This document shows, piece after piece, positions 44,945-51,521 of a DNA stretch of 64,000 nucleotides. Numbering within the stretch: the stretch's first letter is position 1; the number at the start of each line of letters is the position of its first letter. This stretch comes from Oscillospiraceae bacterium. Lineage in GTDB: Bacteria; Bacillota; Clostridia; Oscillospirales; Ruminococcaceae. Position numbers and translations under genes: made by a program. The notes beneath the pieces are model-generated. The model searched no databases and had not been told where the DNA came from. It worked only from the letters and a program-made list of their open reading frames with translations. Location: positions 54,318 through 118,317 of the forward strand of contig JAFUNR010000021.1 of the NCBI GenBank assembly GCA_017472965.1, written 5' to 3'.

Positions 44945-44985
44945 TGTGGCTGCACATATCACCTTTTCTGACAAAGCAAAGGGCG

Positions 44986-45163
44986 TGTTGCAAAATGTAA
45001 ATTTTACAACACACCACACGCGAAATTTTGTTTCGCGTGTAAATTCCGTAGGAATTTGCTGCAATATTTGATGATTTTGGCTCTGTAAGAGCCAAAATGG
45101 CGGCCCTGTCTGGGCCGCCAACTCAAATTTGACGGAGTTGTTGCAATTTTGCAACAACTCCGT
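44986..45163 (+). repeat. multi-hairpin repeat, copy B (five hairpins)
   Basis: Five consecutive inverted repeats: TGTTG-AAAAT/ATTTT-CAACA (44986-45011), ACACGCGAAA/TTTCGCGTGT (45016-45040), TTTTGGCTCT/AGAGCCAAAA, GGCGGCC/GGGCCGCC and GGAGTTGTTGC/GCAACAACTCC. The last four lie in the part shared with copies A and C. The closing hairpin differs in sequence from those of copies A and C but keeps full pairing. It lies between the convergent rodA/ftsW and DUF1461 genes. Confidence 0.88.
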
Positions 45164-45188
45164 CTTATCTGCTTTTTTCCTGTGGATT

Positions 45189-45968
45189 TCAGCTTTTTTC
45201 CTTGCGGAACACGGTCCTCTGCTGCGGCTGCGGCACGGTAAACACCTGCTTCTGCGGCTGTGGATCCGGCACAGCGCCCTGCACGGAGGGCTGCGGCGGG
45301 CGCGCAGCGTTTTCACGCGGGGCGCGCCGGGGCTTTTCGGTGCGCTGCCGCGGTGCGGGCACGCTGCCCAATGCAAACTGCAGCACACTGCCTGCGGCGC
45401 ACACAAACAGGATGTAGAAGGCGGCATGGATGAAGAAGGATTGCGGGAAGATGGTGACGATGGGATCGATATCCTCGTACAGCTTCCAGCTTTCACCGAA
45501 CATCGCGCCGCAGAAACCGGTGAGCGCCCGGGTGAAATCCAGCGCCAGCAGCACGCCGGTCATGGCGGTCAGGCACAGAGTCACGGTGCCGCTGATATTC
45601 CACAGTCCGCGGCCCAGTTTACGGCGGGCATCGTGCATACACAGCAGTCCGATGCCGCCCAGCAGTCCCAGAATGTACACGCACAGTACGCAGATGCGCA
45701 GCTGACGGAAATAATCCGCGCCCATAGCGGACCAGCTCATACCCCGCAGTGCAAAGGGCTCATCGTTCCACGGCGTCAGGTAGTGTACTGCGGCGCGGTA
45801 ATTTTCCAGAATGAATTCTTCGGAAAGGCCGCTGCGCTCCGGCACATCCAGCAGCCGGACATCCGCGCGGTACAGCCAGTCGCAGCAAAGCAGCAGCGCC
45901 ACACCTGCAGCGATGCAGATAAACATACACAGCAGCCCGCTGACCAGCCCCAACCAGAACCGTTTCAC
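45189..45968 (-). CDS. DUF1461 (TIGR01906) integral membrane protein
   Basis: This 259-aa membrane protein has an N-terminal TM helix, an extracytoplasmic segment containing ILENYRAAVHYLTPW (typical of the TIGR01906/DUF1461 family), four further TM helices and a Pro/Arg/Gln-rich cytoplasmic tail (about 205-259). The start is chosen as GTG at 45968, since AGAGAGGTGAG lies at the right distance; the frame runs 64 codons further upstream across the promoter. The function of the family is unknown. Confidence 0.8.
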   Translation of the reverse strand: MKRFWLGLVSGLLCMFICIAAGVALLLCCDWLYRADVRLLDVPERSGLSEEFILENYRAAVHYLTPWNDEPFALRGMSWSAMGADYFRQLRICVLCVYILGLLGGIGLLCMHDARRKLGRGLWNISGTVTLCLTAMTGVLLALDFTRALTGFCGAMFGESWKLYEDIDPIVTIFPQSFFIHAAFYILFVCAAGSVLQFALGSVPAPRQRTEKPRRAPRENAARPPQPSVQGAVPDPQPQKQVFTVPQPQQRTVFRKEKS

Positions 45969-46024
45969 AGCGCTCACCTCTCTTTTTTCGGAATACGGCG
46001 GCAGCCCGCCGTGGACTTTTTTAT

Positions 46025-46033
46025 AGTATAGCA
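46025..46033 (-). promoter_or_regulatory. extended -10 promoter of DUF1461 gene
   Basis: Minus strand TGC-TATACT (46025-46033), about 55 bases ahead of the GTG; no good -35 is visible, as usual for extended -10 promoters. Confidence 0.55.
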
Positions 46034-46081
46034 CATCTGTGCAGGAAAAATCCACCCATTCCAAGTGAAAAAGATGTATAC

Positions 46082-46154
46082 AAAAAAGCTCCGGCGTTTT
46101 TCTGCACACACCGCGTTCAAAACAGCGGTGTGCGCGGCCGTTCGGAGCTTTTTG
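46082..46154 (-). terminator. terminator of spoVT
   Basis: An outer stem AAAAAAGCTCCG (46082-46093) pairs with CGGAGCTTTTT (46143-46153); inside it a second hairpin, GCACACACCGCG with CGGTGTGCGC, is nested. On the minus strand it is followed by TTTTTTGTATAC. Confidence 0.85.
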
Positions 46155-46174
46155 CTGCAATCGCAGCGGGCTGC

Positions 46175-46726
46175 TTATTCCTCCAGCTGGCGGCTGAGCA
46201 GCGCTGCAGCCACACCGGCCAGCTTGAGCTCGGTTTCGGCGGGCACGGCTTCTGCTGCGGGGTGCTCGCCGGACAGAAACACCACGCAGCCGGCCACATC
46301 GCCCCGGCTGACGATGGGCGCCGCCACCCGCACGGTGCGGCGGGCCTCACCAGCACATTCGGCGGGGCAAAGCGCCCCGGGGTCGGGCACATGCAGACGG
46401 CGGGCATCCATAACACGCTCCAGCAGCGGACTGACACGGGCATTCAGCCATTCCCGCCGGGGCACCCCCGCCGCCGCCACCACGCGGTCGCGGTCGGTGA
46501 TGATCACACTGATGCCCGCCGTGCGGTTGAGCACCTCGGCATAATCGGCGGCAAAGGCGGCAAGCTCGCCGATGGGCGAATACTTTTTGAAGATGACCTC
46601 CCCCGCCGGCCCGGTGTAGATCTCCAGCGGATCGCTTTCGCGGATGCGCAGCGTGCGGCGGATCTCCTTGGGAATGACGATCCGCCCCAGATCATCGATG
46701 CGGCGGACAATGCCTGTGGCTTTCAT
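46175..46726 (-). CDS. spoVT: stage V sporulation protein T (AbrB-type regulator)
   Basis: This 183-aa protein has an N-terminal AbrB swapped-hairpin DNA-binding domain (MKATGIVRRIDDLGRIVIPK and RRTLRIRESDPLEIYT, about 1-48) and a C-terminal GAF domain (about 60-180), the SpoVT architecture and length. In Bacillus it is made under sigma-G and tunes forespore genes. A sigma-G-like promoter and a long palindrome precede it. A defective copy of its 5' end is found 2.2 kb away at 48884. The start ATG has AAGGAG 11 bases upstream within the palindrome. Confidence 0.95.
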   Translation of the reverse strand: MKATGIVRRIDDLGRIVIPKEIRRTLRIRESDPLEIYTGPAGEVIFKKYSPIGELAAFAADYAEVLNRTAGISVIITDRDRVVAAAGVPRREWLNARVSPLLERVMDARRLHVPDPGALCPAECAGEARRTVRVAAPIVSRGDVAGCVVFLSGEHPAAEAVPAETELKLAGVAAALLSRQLEE

Positions 46727-46731
46727 ATATA

Positions 46732-46786
46732 AAATCTCCTTGCTTTACAAATTTGTACAGTTAATATCTGTAAAACAAGGAGATTT
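46732..46786. repeat. 18-bp palindrome over the spoVT promoter and ribosome site
   Basis: AAATCTCCTTG-x-TTTACA (46732-46749) pairs with TGTAAA-x-CAAGGAGATTT (46769-46786) with one mismatch and a 19-base interval. One arm contains the spoVT Shine-Dalgarno, the other overlaps the promoter spacer. It could be an operator for a dimeric regulator (perhaps SpoVT itself) or, if transcription starts upstream, a ribosome-site hairpin. Confidence 0.7.
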
Positions 46787-46790
46787 ATAC
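46762..46790 (-). promoter_or_regulatory. putative sigma-G-type promoter of spoVT
   Basis: Minus strand GTATA (46786-46790), 17-base spacer, GATATTA (46762-46768), against the sigma-G/F-like consensus GHATR-N17/18-CATHMTA (two mismatches in the -10). The degenerate copy at 48884 keeps GTATA-N17-GATACTA, which is a better match. Confidence 0.5.
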
Positions 46791-46793
46791 TTG

Positions 46794-47084
46794 TCAACTT
46801 ATAATTTCATAATCAAAAGGACAATCGCTGTCAGCGCGTTCTTTTTTATTTCTTTCTAATATTTCATGCATTTTACTGAGTGGCTTGTCGAATTCACTCA
46901 GCAAACTGTTTTCACCTTTGATAATTACTTTATCAGCATCGCATTCACTCCAAAGCAAATCCCAAAACGCGCTCCAATTTTTTCCGTACCATTCGGGAAA
47001 ATCAAATGCAGCACGTATTCTTTCGTGGACTTCGGCCATATATTTGCATCCTGTCAAATCCAATTCGATTATTTTCACAGGCAT
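46794..47084 (-). CDS. barstar-family RNase inhibitor (immunity protein)
   Basis: This 96-aa protein matches barstar: KIIELDLTGCKYMAEVHERI, then FDFPEWYGKNWSAFWDLL, which contains the barstar helix that plugs the barnase active site (W-G-x-N-W-x-A-x-W-D). It neutralises a barnase-type RNase by tight 1:1 binding in the cytoplasm. AAGGAGGG lies directly before the ATG and overlaps the stop codon of the upstream toxin gene, so the two are an operon with toxin first. AT-rich compared with the flanking genes, consistent with acquisition. Confidence 0.88.
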   Translation of the reverse strand: MPVKIIELDLTGCKYMAEVHERIRAAFDFPEWYGKNWSAFWDLLWSECDADKVIIKGENSLLSEFDKPLSKMHEILERNKKERADSDCPFDYEIIS

Positions 47085-47093
47085 TTTCCCTCC

Positions 47094-47651
47094 TTATATA
47101 ATTTCATGGAAAGTTTCGTAATGGTCATATGTAACAAAGATCAACCCATCATTAGACCATAGAACTCTTTGGCTGTTTCTTTTTCCGGTTATGTAGTTGA
47201 TATCAGCTTCATACCAAATGCGACCGGGAGCTTGTGGCAAATGACCATCATCGTTATAATACCGTCCTCTTGTTATCATTTTATTTGGCACAAAGTTGCA
47301 TGGCCATTTACGTGGTTTCCAACCATTTGCCTCGGCATCTTCTTTTGTGACATAATAATCCGGTAACTTGCCAGTATATTTTAATGTTCAATCTGCTCCA
47401 TCAATAGTTGCAGTTCCTGCTGTAATAGCTTGCAGCAATTCAATCACACAACGGCAATTCGGATGTATCGGAGGTTCCGGATAAGGCTGCTCTGCAATCA
47501 GCCAAATTTTCCCATGGTTACTTGCACACTCTATACACCTTTTCCAATCTTCAACGCTAACCCAATGCTTATAGTTTGAGCTGGTTGTAATTTGAGGTGA
47601 CAATCGGTCTCCATTTATAGCCTCCACAACAACTGCTAATTCTAAACTCAA
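47094..47651 (-). pseudogene. MuF-cysteine/barnase-like RNase toxin, broken by one in-frame TGA
   Basis: A 186-codon frame interrupted only by TGA at codon 88 (47388-47390). Codons 31-70 encode a phage-MuF-like zinc cluster (CIEC, C39 and C42, then PPIHPNCRC with H63, C66 and C68). Codons 94-185 encode a barnase-type microbial RNase: KLPDYYVTKEDAEANGW, then YEADINYITGKRNSQR and DHYETF. The barnase residues Lys27, Glu73, Arg83, Arg87 and His102 correspond to K103, E148, R158, R162 and H177, all present. Initiation is probably TTG (47651) with AAAGGAG upstream. The stop codon lies where a Trp codon (TGG) would fit (GAD-W-TLKY). Immunity (barstar) follows immediately. Probably an inactivated or recoded contact/phage-linked toxin. 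Confidence 0.8.
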
Positions 47652-47669
47652 TTTGTTTTCTCCTTTCGT

Positions 47670-47678
47670 ATTATATCA
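47670..47678 (-). promoter_or_regulatory. extended -10 promoter of toxin/barstar genes
   Basis: Minus strand TGA-TATAAT (47670-47678), about 19 bases ahead of the TTG start. No clear -35 element. Confidence 0.55.
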
Positions 47679-47724
47679 TTGTTCCGCACAAAAGTACAGT
47701 TCACAACTTCTCGCCGCCAAAGAG

Positions 47725-47753
47725 TTGACAATTTATACTATTGTTGCTAAAAT
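47725..47753 (+). promoter_or_regulatory. promoter of XRE regulator
   Basis: Perfect TTGACA (47725-47730), 17-base spacer, TAAAAT (47748-47753), about 90 bases upstream of the start. The regulator is divergent from the toxin gene. Confidence 0.75.
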
Positions 47754-47843
47754 ACATTTTGCACTACTTTTGTTGACTTGTAAATAGTTTTGTATCACTT
47801 TGCTTTGTAATGCTACAAATATATACTTCAAGAGGATTTGAAT

Positions 47844-48500
47844 ATGGAAAAGCAACAAATTTTTGGACACCGCTTAGAACAACTTCTTTCTGAAAAAGGA
47901 ATTTCACAGGGGGAATTTGCCGAAGCGGTAAATTGTTCTCGGCAAAGCATCAATTTTTATATTTTAGGAAAACGCAATCCCGATATTACACTTGCAGGAA
48001 AGATGGCAGAGTATTTAGGAGTTTCGTGCGACTATTTGGTGGGTTTGAGCGACATTCGAGAAAACAAAAATGCTAATCTAACGGCTGATCAGTTAGGGCT
48101 TACCGATGATACGATGAAATTCTTTGCGGGGTTACAACTCTTGGCAACCGGTAAAACCAACTTTATGAAAAAAGATTACGAAGCGATTGGTTTTGATTAT
48201 GAGAAAGAGATCATTCCGTATAATATGGCACAAGGAAAATCTACACTTAAAATACTGAATGACTTAATTTCTCATGAACGGTTTGGCATATTATTGCAAT
48301 ATATCAAACGTTATAAAGATATTGCAAGCGGCAACGATACCATGGCGATCTTACAAGATTTTATGGTACAATTGGATTCACCCCTTACCGGTACAATATA
48401 CGGCGGAAAAGAGGAAAATTTGGATATGATGAAAGAGTTTTGTTTGCATATCGTATCCAAATATTTTGATGAAATCGTAAAAAATATCGTTTCAGATTAA
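47844..48500 (+). CDS. XRE-family transcriptional regulator
   Basis: This 218-aa protein has an N-terminal Cro/CI-type HTH (about 5-66; RLEQLLSEKGISQGEFAEAV, CSRQSINFYILGKR, LGVSCDYLVGLSD) and a C-terminal helical region of about 140 residues without a recognised family. AAGAGGA precedes the ATG; an in-frame TTG six bases earlier is an alternative. It is AT-rich, divergent from the toxin-barstar pair and probably represses their promoter or its own. It could also be a remnant of a mobile element's control region. Confidence 0.85.
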   Translation: MEKQQIFGHRLEQLLSEKGISQGEFAEAVNCSRQSINFYILGKRNPDITLAGKMAEYLGVSCDYLVGLSDIRENKNANLTADQLGLTDDTMKFFAGLQLLATGKTNFMKKDYEAIGFDYEKEIIPYNMAQGKSTLKILNDLISHERFGILLQYIKRYKDIASGNDTMAILQDFMVQLDSPLTGTIYGGKEENLDMMKEFCLHIVSKYFDEIVKNIVSD

Positions 48501-48618
48501 GCCAAAGGCAAGGTGAAATTCACCTCGCTGCAACTTGTCAAAAAAAGCCCCTTGGATGTCATCCCGGTGGCACAGTGGACATTGGCCTATGGCCAAGTCC
48601 GAAGAATCTAACCAGGCT
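48501..48618. other. GC-richer stretch with two perfect palindromes
   Basis: No gene is seen. AGGTGAA-A-TTCACCT (48511-48525) and TTGGCC-TAT-GGCCAA (48582-48596) are perfect short palindromes leading into repeat copy C, and may be a left extension of that repeat not present in copies A and B. The sequence is far GC-richer than the XRE gene before it. Confidence 0.5.
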
Positions 48619-48770
48619 ACACGCGAAATTCCATTTCGTGCGCAAATTCCGAAGCAATTTGCTGCAACATTTGATGATTTTGGTTCTATAAGAGCCAAAA
48701 TGGCGGCCCTGCTTGGGCCGCCAAATCAAATTTGACGGAGCTGTTACATTTTTTTGCAACAGCTCCTTTT
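48619..48770 (+). repeat. multi-hairpin repeat, copy C
   Basis: It holds ACACGCGAAA/TTTCGTG (degenerate first hairpin), the core GCAATTTGCTGCAACATTTG, TTTTGGTTCT/AGAGCCAAAA (a C to T change kept as a G-T wobble), GGCGGCC/GGGCCGCC, and a closing GGAGCTGTT/AACAGCTCC hairpin followed by TTTT. Same orientation as copies A and B. It lies 118 bases after the XRE gene. The 113 bases from 48771 to 48883 hold nothing recognisable. Confidence 0.88.
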
Positions 48771-48883
48771 GCTATGTATTGATCAAAAATGCTGTTTTCG
48801 TCTGAATTCTTTCTTTTAAAATTGCCTGCAAACCCTGTATTTATAAGGATTTATCTTACTTTTGTCCTATTATAACGCAAATC

Positions 48884-48979
48884 TCGATGCATCGGACAAT
48901 GCCTGCGGCTTTCCTATATAAAATCTCCTTGCTTTGCAAATTACGATGTTAGTATCCGTAAAGCAAGGAGATTTATACT
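48884..48979. repeat. direct repeat, copy 2 (degenerate spoVT 5' end and promoter)
   Basis: It matches 46695-46791 over its length but the start codon of the spoVT remnant is changed (CAT to CCT on this strand, i.e. ATG to AGG), and the palindrome is now a perfect 15-bp stem, AAATCTCCTTGCTTT/AAAGCAAGGAGATTT (48921-48975). It marks the far end of the inserted toxin segment. There is no downstream spoVT body here. Confidence 0.85.
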
Positions 48980-49046
48980 GCAATTAACTCTCTTGATTTT
49001 TATTTTGGTTTATACTCAATAATTGTTCCTGTACTGAAAAAGTATA

Positions 49047-49076
49047 TTGTTTTTTATTGCATTGATATGGTACAAT
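49047..49076 (+). promoter_or_regulatory. promoter of acyltransferase gene
   Basis: TTGTTT (49047-49052), 18-base spacer ending TGG (extended -10), TACAAT (49071-49076), 32 bases before the start. Confidence 0.65.
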
Positions 49077-49108
49077 CAAAACAAGCCAAATGAAAGGACT
49101 TATCATTG

Positions 49109-50191
49109 ATGCTTAGGGAAATGCCGGTACCCACAAAGGAATTCGGTTCGGTGTCTGTTGTTAAATACGATTCCAAATACGATATGATAAAATTTATCTT
49201 ATCGCTGTTGGTTTTAGCAATTCATTCTCAGCTTTATCCTATGCTATTGTACCCCTGGCTGCGTATAGCTGTGCCGCTGTTTTTTATTATGTCATCAAAT
49301 TTCTTGTTTTTAAAATTGCAAGAGGCTTCTATCGATAAAGAAAAGGAAATTCTCAAAAAATTTGTCATCAGAAATCTGCAATTATATTTGTGCTGGTTTG
49401 TTATCTTATTGCCGATCACTGTTTATGTGCGGAAAGAACTATGGTTTTCCAACGGTCTTCTAGCAAATATATTAAGCGTACTGAAAAGTTTTTTATTTGG
49501 CAGCACATTTGTTGCATCCTGGTTTATAACCGCCACCGTCACAGGTGTTTTAATCATTTATTTCCTGTGCAAGTTATTGCAAAATGATTACTTGGTATTT
49601 TTCATTTCTTTCTTCGCCTTTTGTGTTGTTACTTTAGCATCAAGCTATGAATATGTTATTGCTGATACATTTGTATTTGCTGTAATTGACAGGTATATTG
49701 ATATATTCGGTGAATTAGTATGTAGTTTCCCTGCGGCTTTATTTTGGGTGTTTATAGGAAAACTTTTCGCAGAACAAAAAATCAAGATCAACTCAATAAG
49801 CTTGTTCATTTTACTAATTCTATGCAGCTGTATTGCTCTGTTTGTTGAGTGGAAGTTTGTTATATCTTTAGATGGTACTTATAATAACGACAGCTATTTT
49901 ATGCTTGCTCCATTATGCGTTTTATTATTTTTGGGTATTGAAAAAATAAAACCCGTTTGTTGGAAGAACTCTGTTTATTTCAAACGTTTGAGTACAATTA
50001 TCTACGTAGTACACGGTTCTCTTCTTCCTGTTATTTCCCTATTGATATCTGCAGTTTTTCAGATCAGGGTTCCGGTTTTATCTTTTGTTCTCACATTTAT
50101 ATGTTGTCTTGCAATATACATATTCATCGAAATGCTGATTAAAAGGTATTGCCGGTATCACATTGGCAAGATTTTGAAGATGCTTTATTGA
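49109..50191 (+). CDS. acyltransferase-3 family membrane protein
   Basis: This 360-aa protein has about ten predicted transmembrane helices. The opening KYDMIKFILSLLVLAIHSQL has the conserved His of acyltransferase family 3 (usual form R-x-x-A-x-x-x-V-x-x-x-H). Such enzymes O-acetylate cell-surface polysaccharides or lipids. Start: ATG at 49109 with GAAAGGA about 10 bases upstream; TTG at 49106 is possible. It is strongly AT-rich and lies just outside the right spoVT repeat, so it belongs compositionally to the same island. Followed by a terminator. Function beyond acyl transfer unknown. Confidence 0.8.
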   Translation: MLREMPVPTKEFGSVSVVKYDSKYDMIKFILSLLVLAIHSQLYPMLLYPWLRIAVPLFFIMSSNFLFLKLQEASIDKEKEILKKFVIRNLQLYLCWFVILLPITVYVRKELWFSNGLLANILSVLKSFLFGSTFVASWFITATVTGVLIIYFLCKLLQNDYLVFFISFFAFCVVTLASSYEYVIADTFVFAVIDRYIDIFGELVCSFPAALFWVFIGKLFAEQKIKINSISLFILLILCSCIALFVEWKFVISLDGTYNNDSYFMLAPLCVLLFLGIEKIKPVCWKNSVYFKRLSTIIYVVHGSLLPVISLLISAVFQIRVPVLSFVLTFICCLAIYIFIEMLIKRYCRYHIGKILKMLY

Positions 50192-50201
50192 CCTGTAGTT
50201 T

Positions 50202-50247
50202 AAAGGGATTGTCGCAAAATGGAAACATTTCGTGACAGTCCCCTTTT
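50202..50247 (+). terminator. terminator of acyltransferase gene
   Basis: AAAGGGA-TGTC-C-AAATG (50202-50221) pairs with CATTT-G-GACA-TCCCCTTT (50226-50245) with small mismatches, followed by TTTGTC. Confidence 0.75.
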
Positions 50248-50284
50248 TGTCGCAACCGACGGCAGACAAAAACCGTACTGCAGG

Positions 50285-50540
50285 ATTTACTTTTCAACCG
50301 GTTTATGCTACGCTGAAGAAAAACAGCCGCGGCAGACGGGAGGCAGCTATGACACAGCACGAGATCATCGATTTTCACACCCATCCCTTTGACGATCCTG
50401 CCACGAATATCTGCTCGCATCAGACGTATCTGGATATGACCGCCGAAAGCACCGTGCACTACCTGCAGGCGCTTGGTATTTCGCGTATATGCGGGTCGGT
50501 ACTGTGCCGGAACACGCCGGAGGCCGCCCCTACGCCAGCC
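50285..50540 (+). repeat. 256-bp duplication, copy 1 (amidohydrolase promoter and 5' end)
   Basis: It matches 53740-53996 at about 98%: around four substitutions and one deleted C (four C instead of five in the run near 50527) are visible. Both copies start at ATTTACTTTTCAACCGG and end in CGCCAGCC. Confidence 0.92.
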
Positions 50541-50582
50541 TGCCCGTTCCTCTATGTTCATCAGACCCGACCGTCCGCATGA
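50349..50582 (+). pseudogene. truncated, frameshifted amidohydrolase 5' fragment
   Basis: It starts MTQHEIIDFHTHPFDDPATN exactly like the full copy at 53804, with the same GGGAGG ribosome site. After 61 codons the one-base deletion shifts it out of frame, and the similarity then ends at 50540. The first two metal ligands (H10, H12) are present but the rest of the barrel is absent, so it cannot be functional. It is convergent with the AraC gene downstream. Confidence 0.9.
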
Positions 50583-50628
50583 CGCACCGTCACCGGCAAA
50601 ACGGAAAACGGGCTGTCCGTGTCCGGCT

Positions 50629-51378
50629 TTACTTGCCGTATGTCCTGAAATCCCGCGGGGTGCAGCCGTAGTATTTTTTCACCACTCTGGCAAAATACTT
50701 CGGATCGTTGAAGCCGCTTTCGTAGCCGGCCTCCTCCACGGATATCCCCCGGGAGACCAGATTCCGTGCATATTCCAGCCGAAGTCCGGTGATGTATTCC
50801 GTCGGCGTTTTCCGGTAGTGCTGTTTGAACAGCCGGCGGAATGCCGTCGTACCCATGCCTGCCTGTGCACACACCGCATCCACACAGAGACCGGGGTCCC
50901 TGTAATTGGCGTTGATCATCGAAACCGCCCTGAGAAAATGCGGCGGCAGGACCGCCTGCGTCTCATTTTCCTGCAGCGCGCCCAGAATGCTGTACAGCTG
51001 CGCCATGCTGTAGATCCCGAAACCCGGCCGCTTTTCCTCCCAGACGGTGAGCGCCTGCAAAAACATCTTGTAAAACTGCCCGCCGTTCTGGAATGTGTAC
51101 AGCTTCATCTCCGGATCATCGTACATCGTCACAAAATGGATGCAGATCATCTCGGTATCGGTGTATTCGGCGGTGTAGCCCATGTGCTGCGGCAGATACA
51201 GAATATCGTTTGTCTGGATAAGAAGCCTGTCCCCGCCGCCGCAGATGGTGGTGCTTCCGCGAACCCGGAAGGATAGCACGGCATACTCCCGGGGCGGCAC
51301 CTCGAAAACGTTTTCGTTCCACCGGATGTGATCGACGCCCACGATCCGCAGCACCGGATTTTCTCCATTGCAAAGCAT
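50629..51378 (-). CDS. AraC-family transcriptional regulator
   Basis: This 249-aa protein has a cupin-like N-terminal part (ILYLPQHMGYTAEYTDTEMI) and the AraC HTH pair: LCVDAVCAQAGMGTTAFRRLF and VEEAGYESGFNDPKYFARVV, closing CTPRDFRTYGK. The start is the ATG with GAGGTGG upstream. It is divergent from two Fe-S genes (51522, 52441), which it probably controls. The three genes fill the segment bracketed by the amidohydrolase duplication. Confidence 0.88.
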   Translation of the reverse strand: MLCNGENPVLRIVGVDHIRWNENVFEVPPREYAVLSFRVRGSTTICGGGDRLLIQTNDILYLPQHMGYTAEYTDTEMICIHFVTMYDDPEMKLYTFQNGGQFYKMFLQALTVWEEKRPGFGIYSMAQLYSILGALQENETQAVLPPHFLRAVSMINANYRDPGLCVDAVCAQAGMGTTAFRRLFKQHYRKTPTEYITGLRLEYARNLVSRGISVEEAGYESGFNDPKYFARVVKKYYGCTPRDFRTYGK

Positions 51379-51396
51379 GTTATCCACCTCACTTCC

Positions 51397-51425
51397 ATTA
51401 TAACCGGACGCTGCTTGATTTTCAA
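51397..51425 (-). promoter_or_regulatory. promoter of AraC gene
   Basis: Minus strand TTGAAA (51420-51425), 17-base spacer, TATAAT (51397-51402), 18 bases ahead of the start. Confidence 0.8.
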
Positions 51426-51460
51426 GTGTTGAATAATCCACCTTTTTGTTATATTTTCAG

Positions 51461-51489
51461 TTGTCTTCCCTTTTTGCCGCTTCTATAAT
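51461..51489 (+). promoter_or_regulatory. promoter of Fe-S gene pair
   Basis: TTGTCT (51461-51466), 17-base spacer, TATAAT (51484-51489), 32 bases before the start. Confidence 0.8.
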
Positions 51490-51521
51490 AAAAGCATACC
51501 AATAAAAAGGAGCTTTATGAA

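Larger units (their letters stand above)
46695..46791. repeat. 97-bp direct repeat, copy 1 (spoVT 5' end and promoter)
   Basis: It runs from TCGATG in spoVT codon region to ATTTATACT beyond the promoter and recurs at 48884-48979 in the same orientation with clear similarity (GGACAATGCCTG, TATATAAAATCTCCTTGCTTT and AAGGAGATTTATACT are identical). The two copies bracket the toxin/immunity/XRE segment. Confidence 0.85.

Noticed and set aside
44814-45095. Short proteins beginning MALTEPKSSN or MALIEPKSSN and containing FGSYR-K-IIKCCSK on the repeat copies
   Set aside because: They are translations of the multi-hairpin repeat; they have no ribosome sites and the similarity is fully explained by the repeated DNA.
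46732-46786. RNA thermometer or riboswitch in the spoVT leader
   Set aside because: If the sigma-G-like promoter is used, transcription starts inside the loop and the left arm is not in the RNA, so an RNA hairpin cannot be claimed; a DNA operator is equally likely.
27453-48770. CRISPR array
   Set aside because: The three repeat copies are more than 3 kb apart, contain different hairpin sets and have no regular spacers; no cas gene is present.
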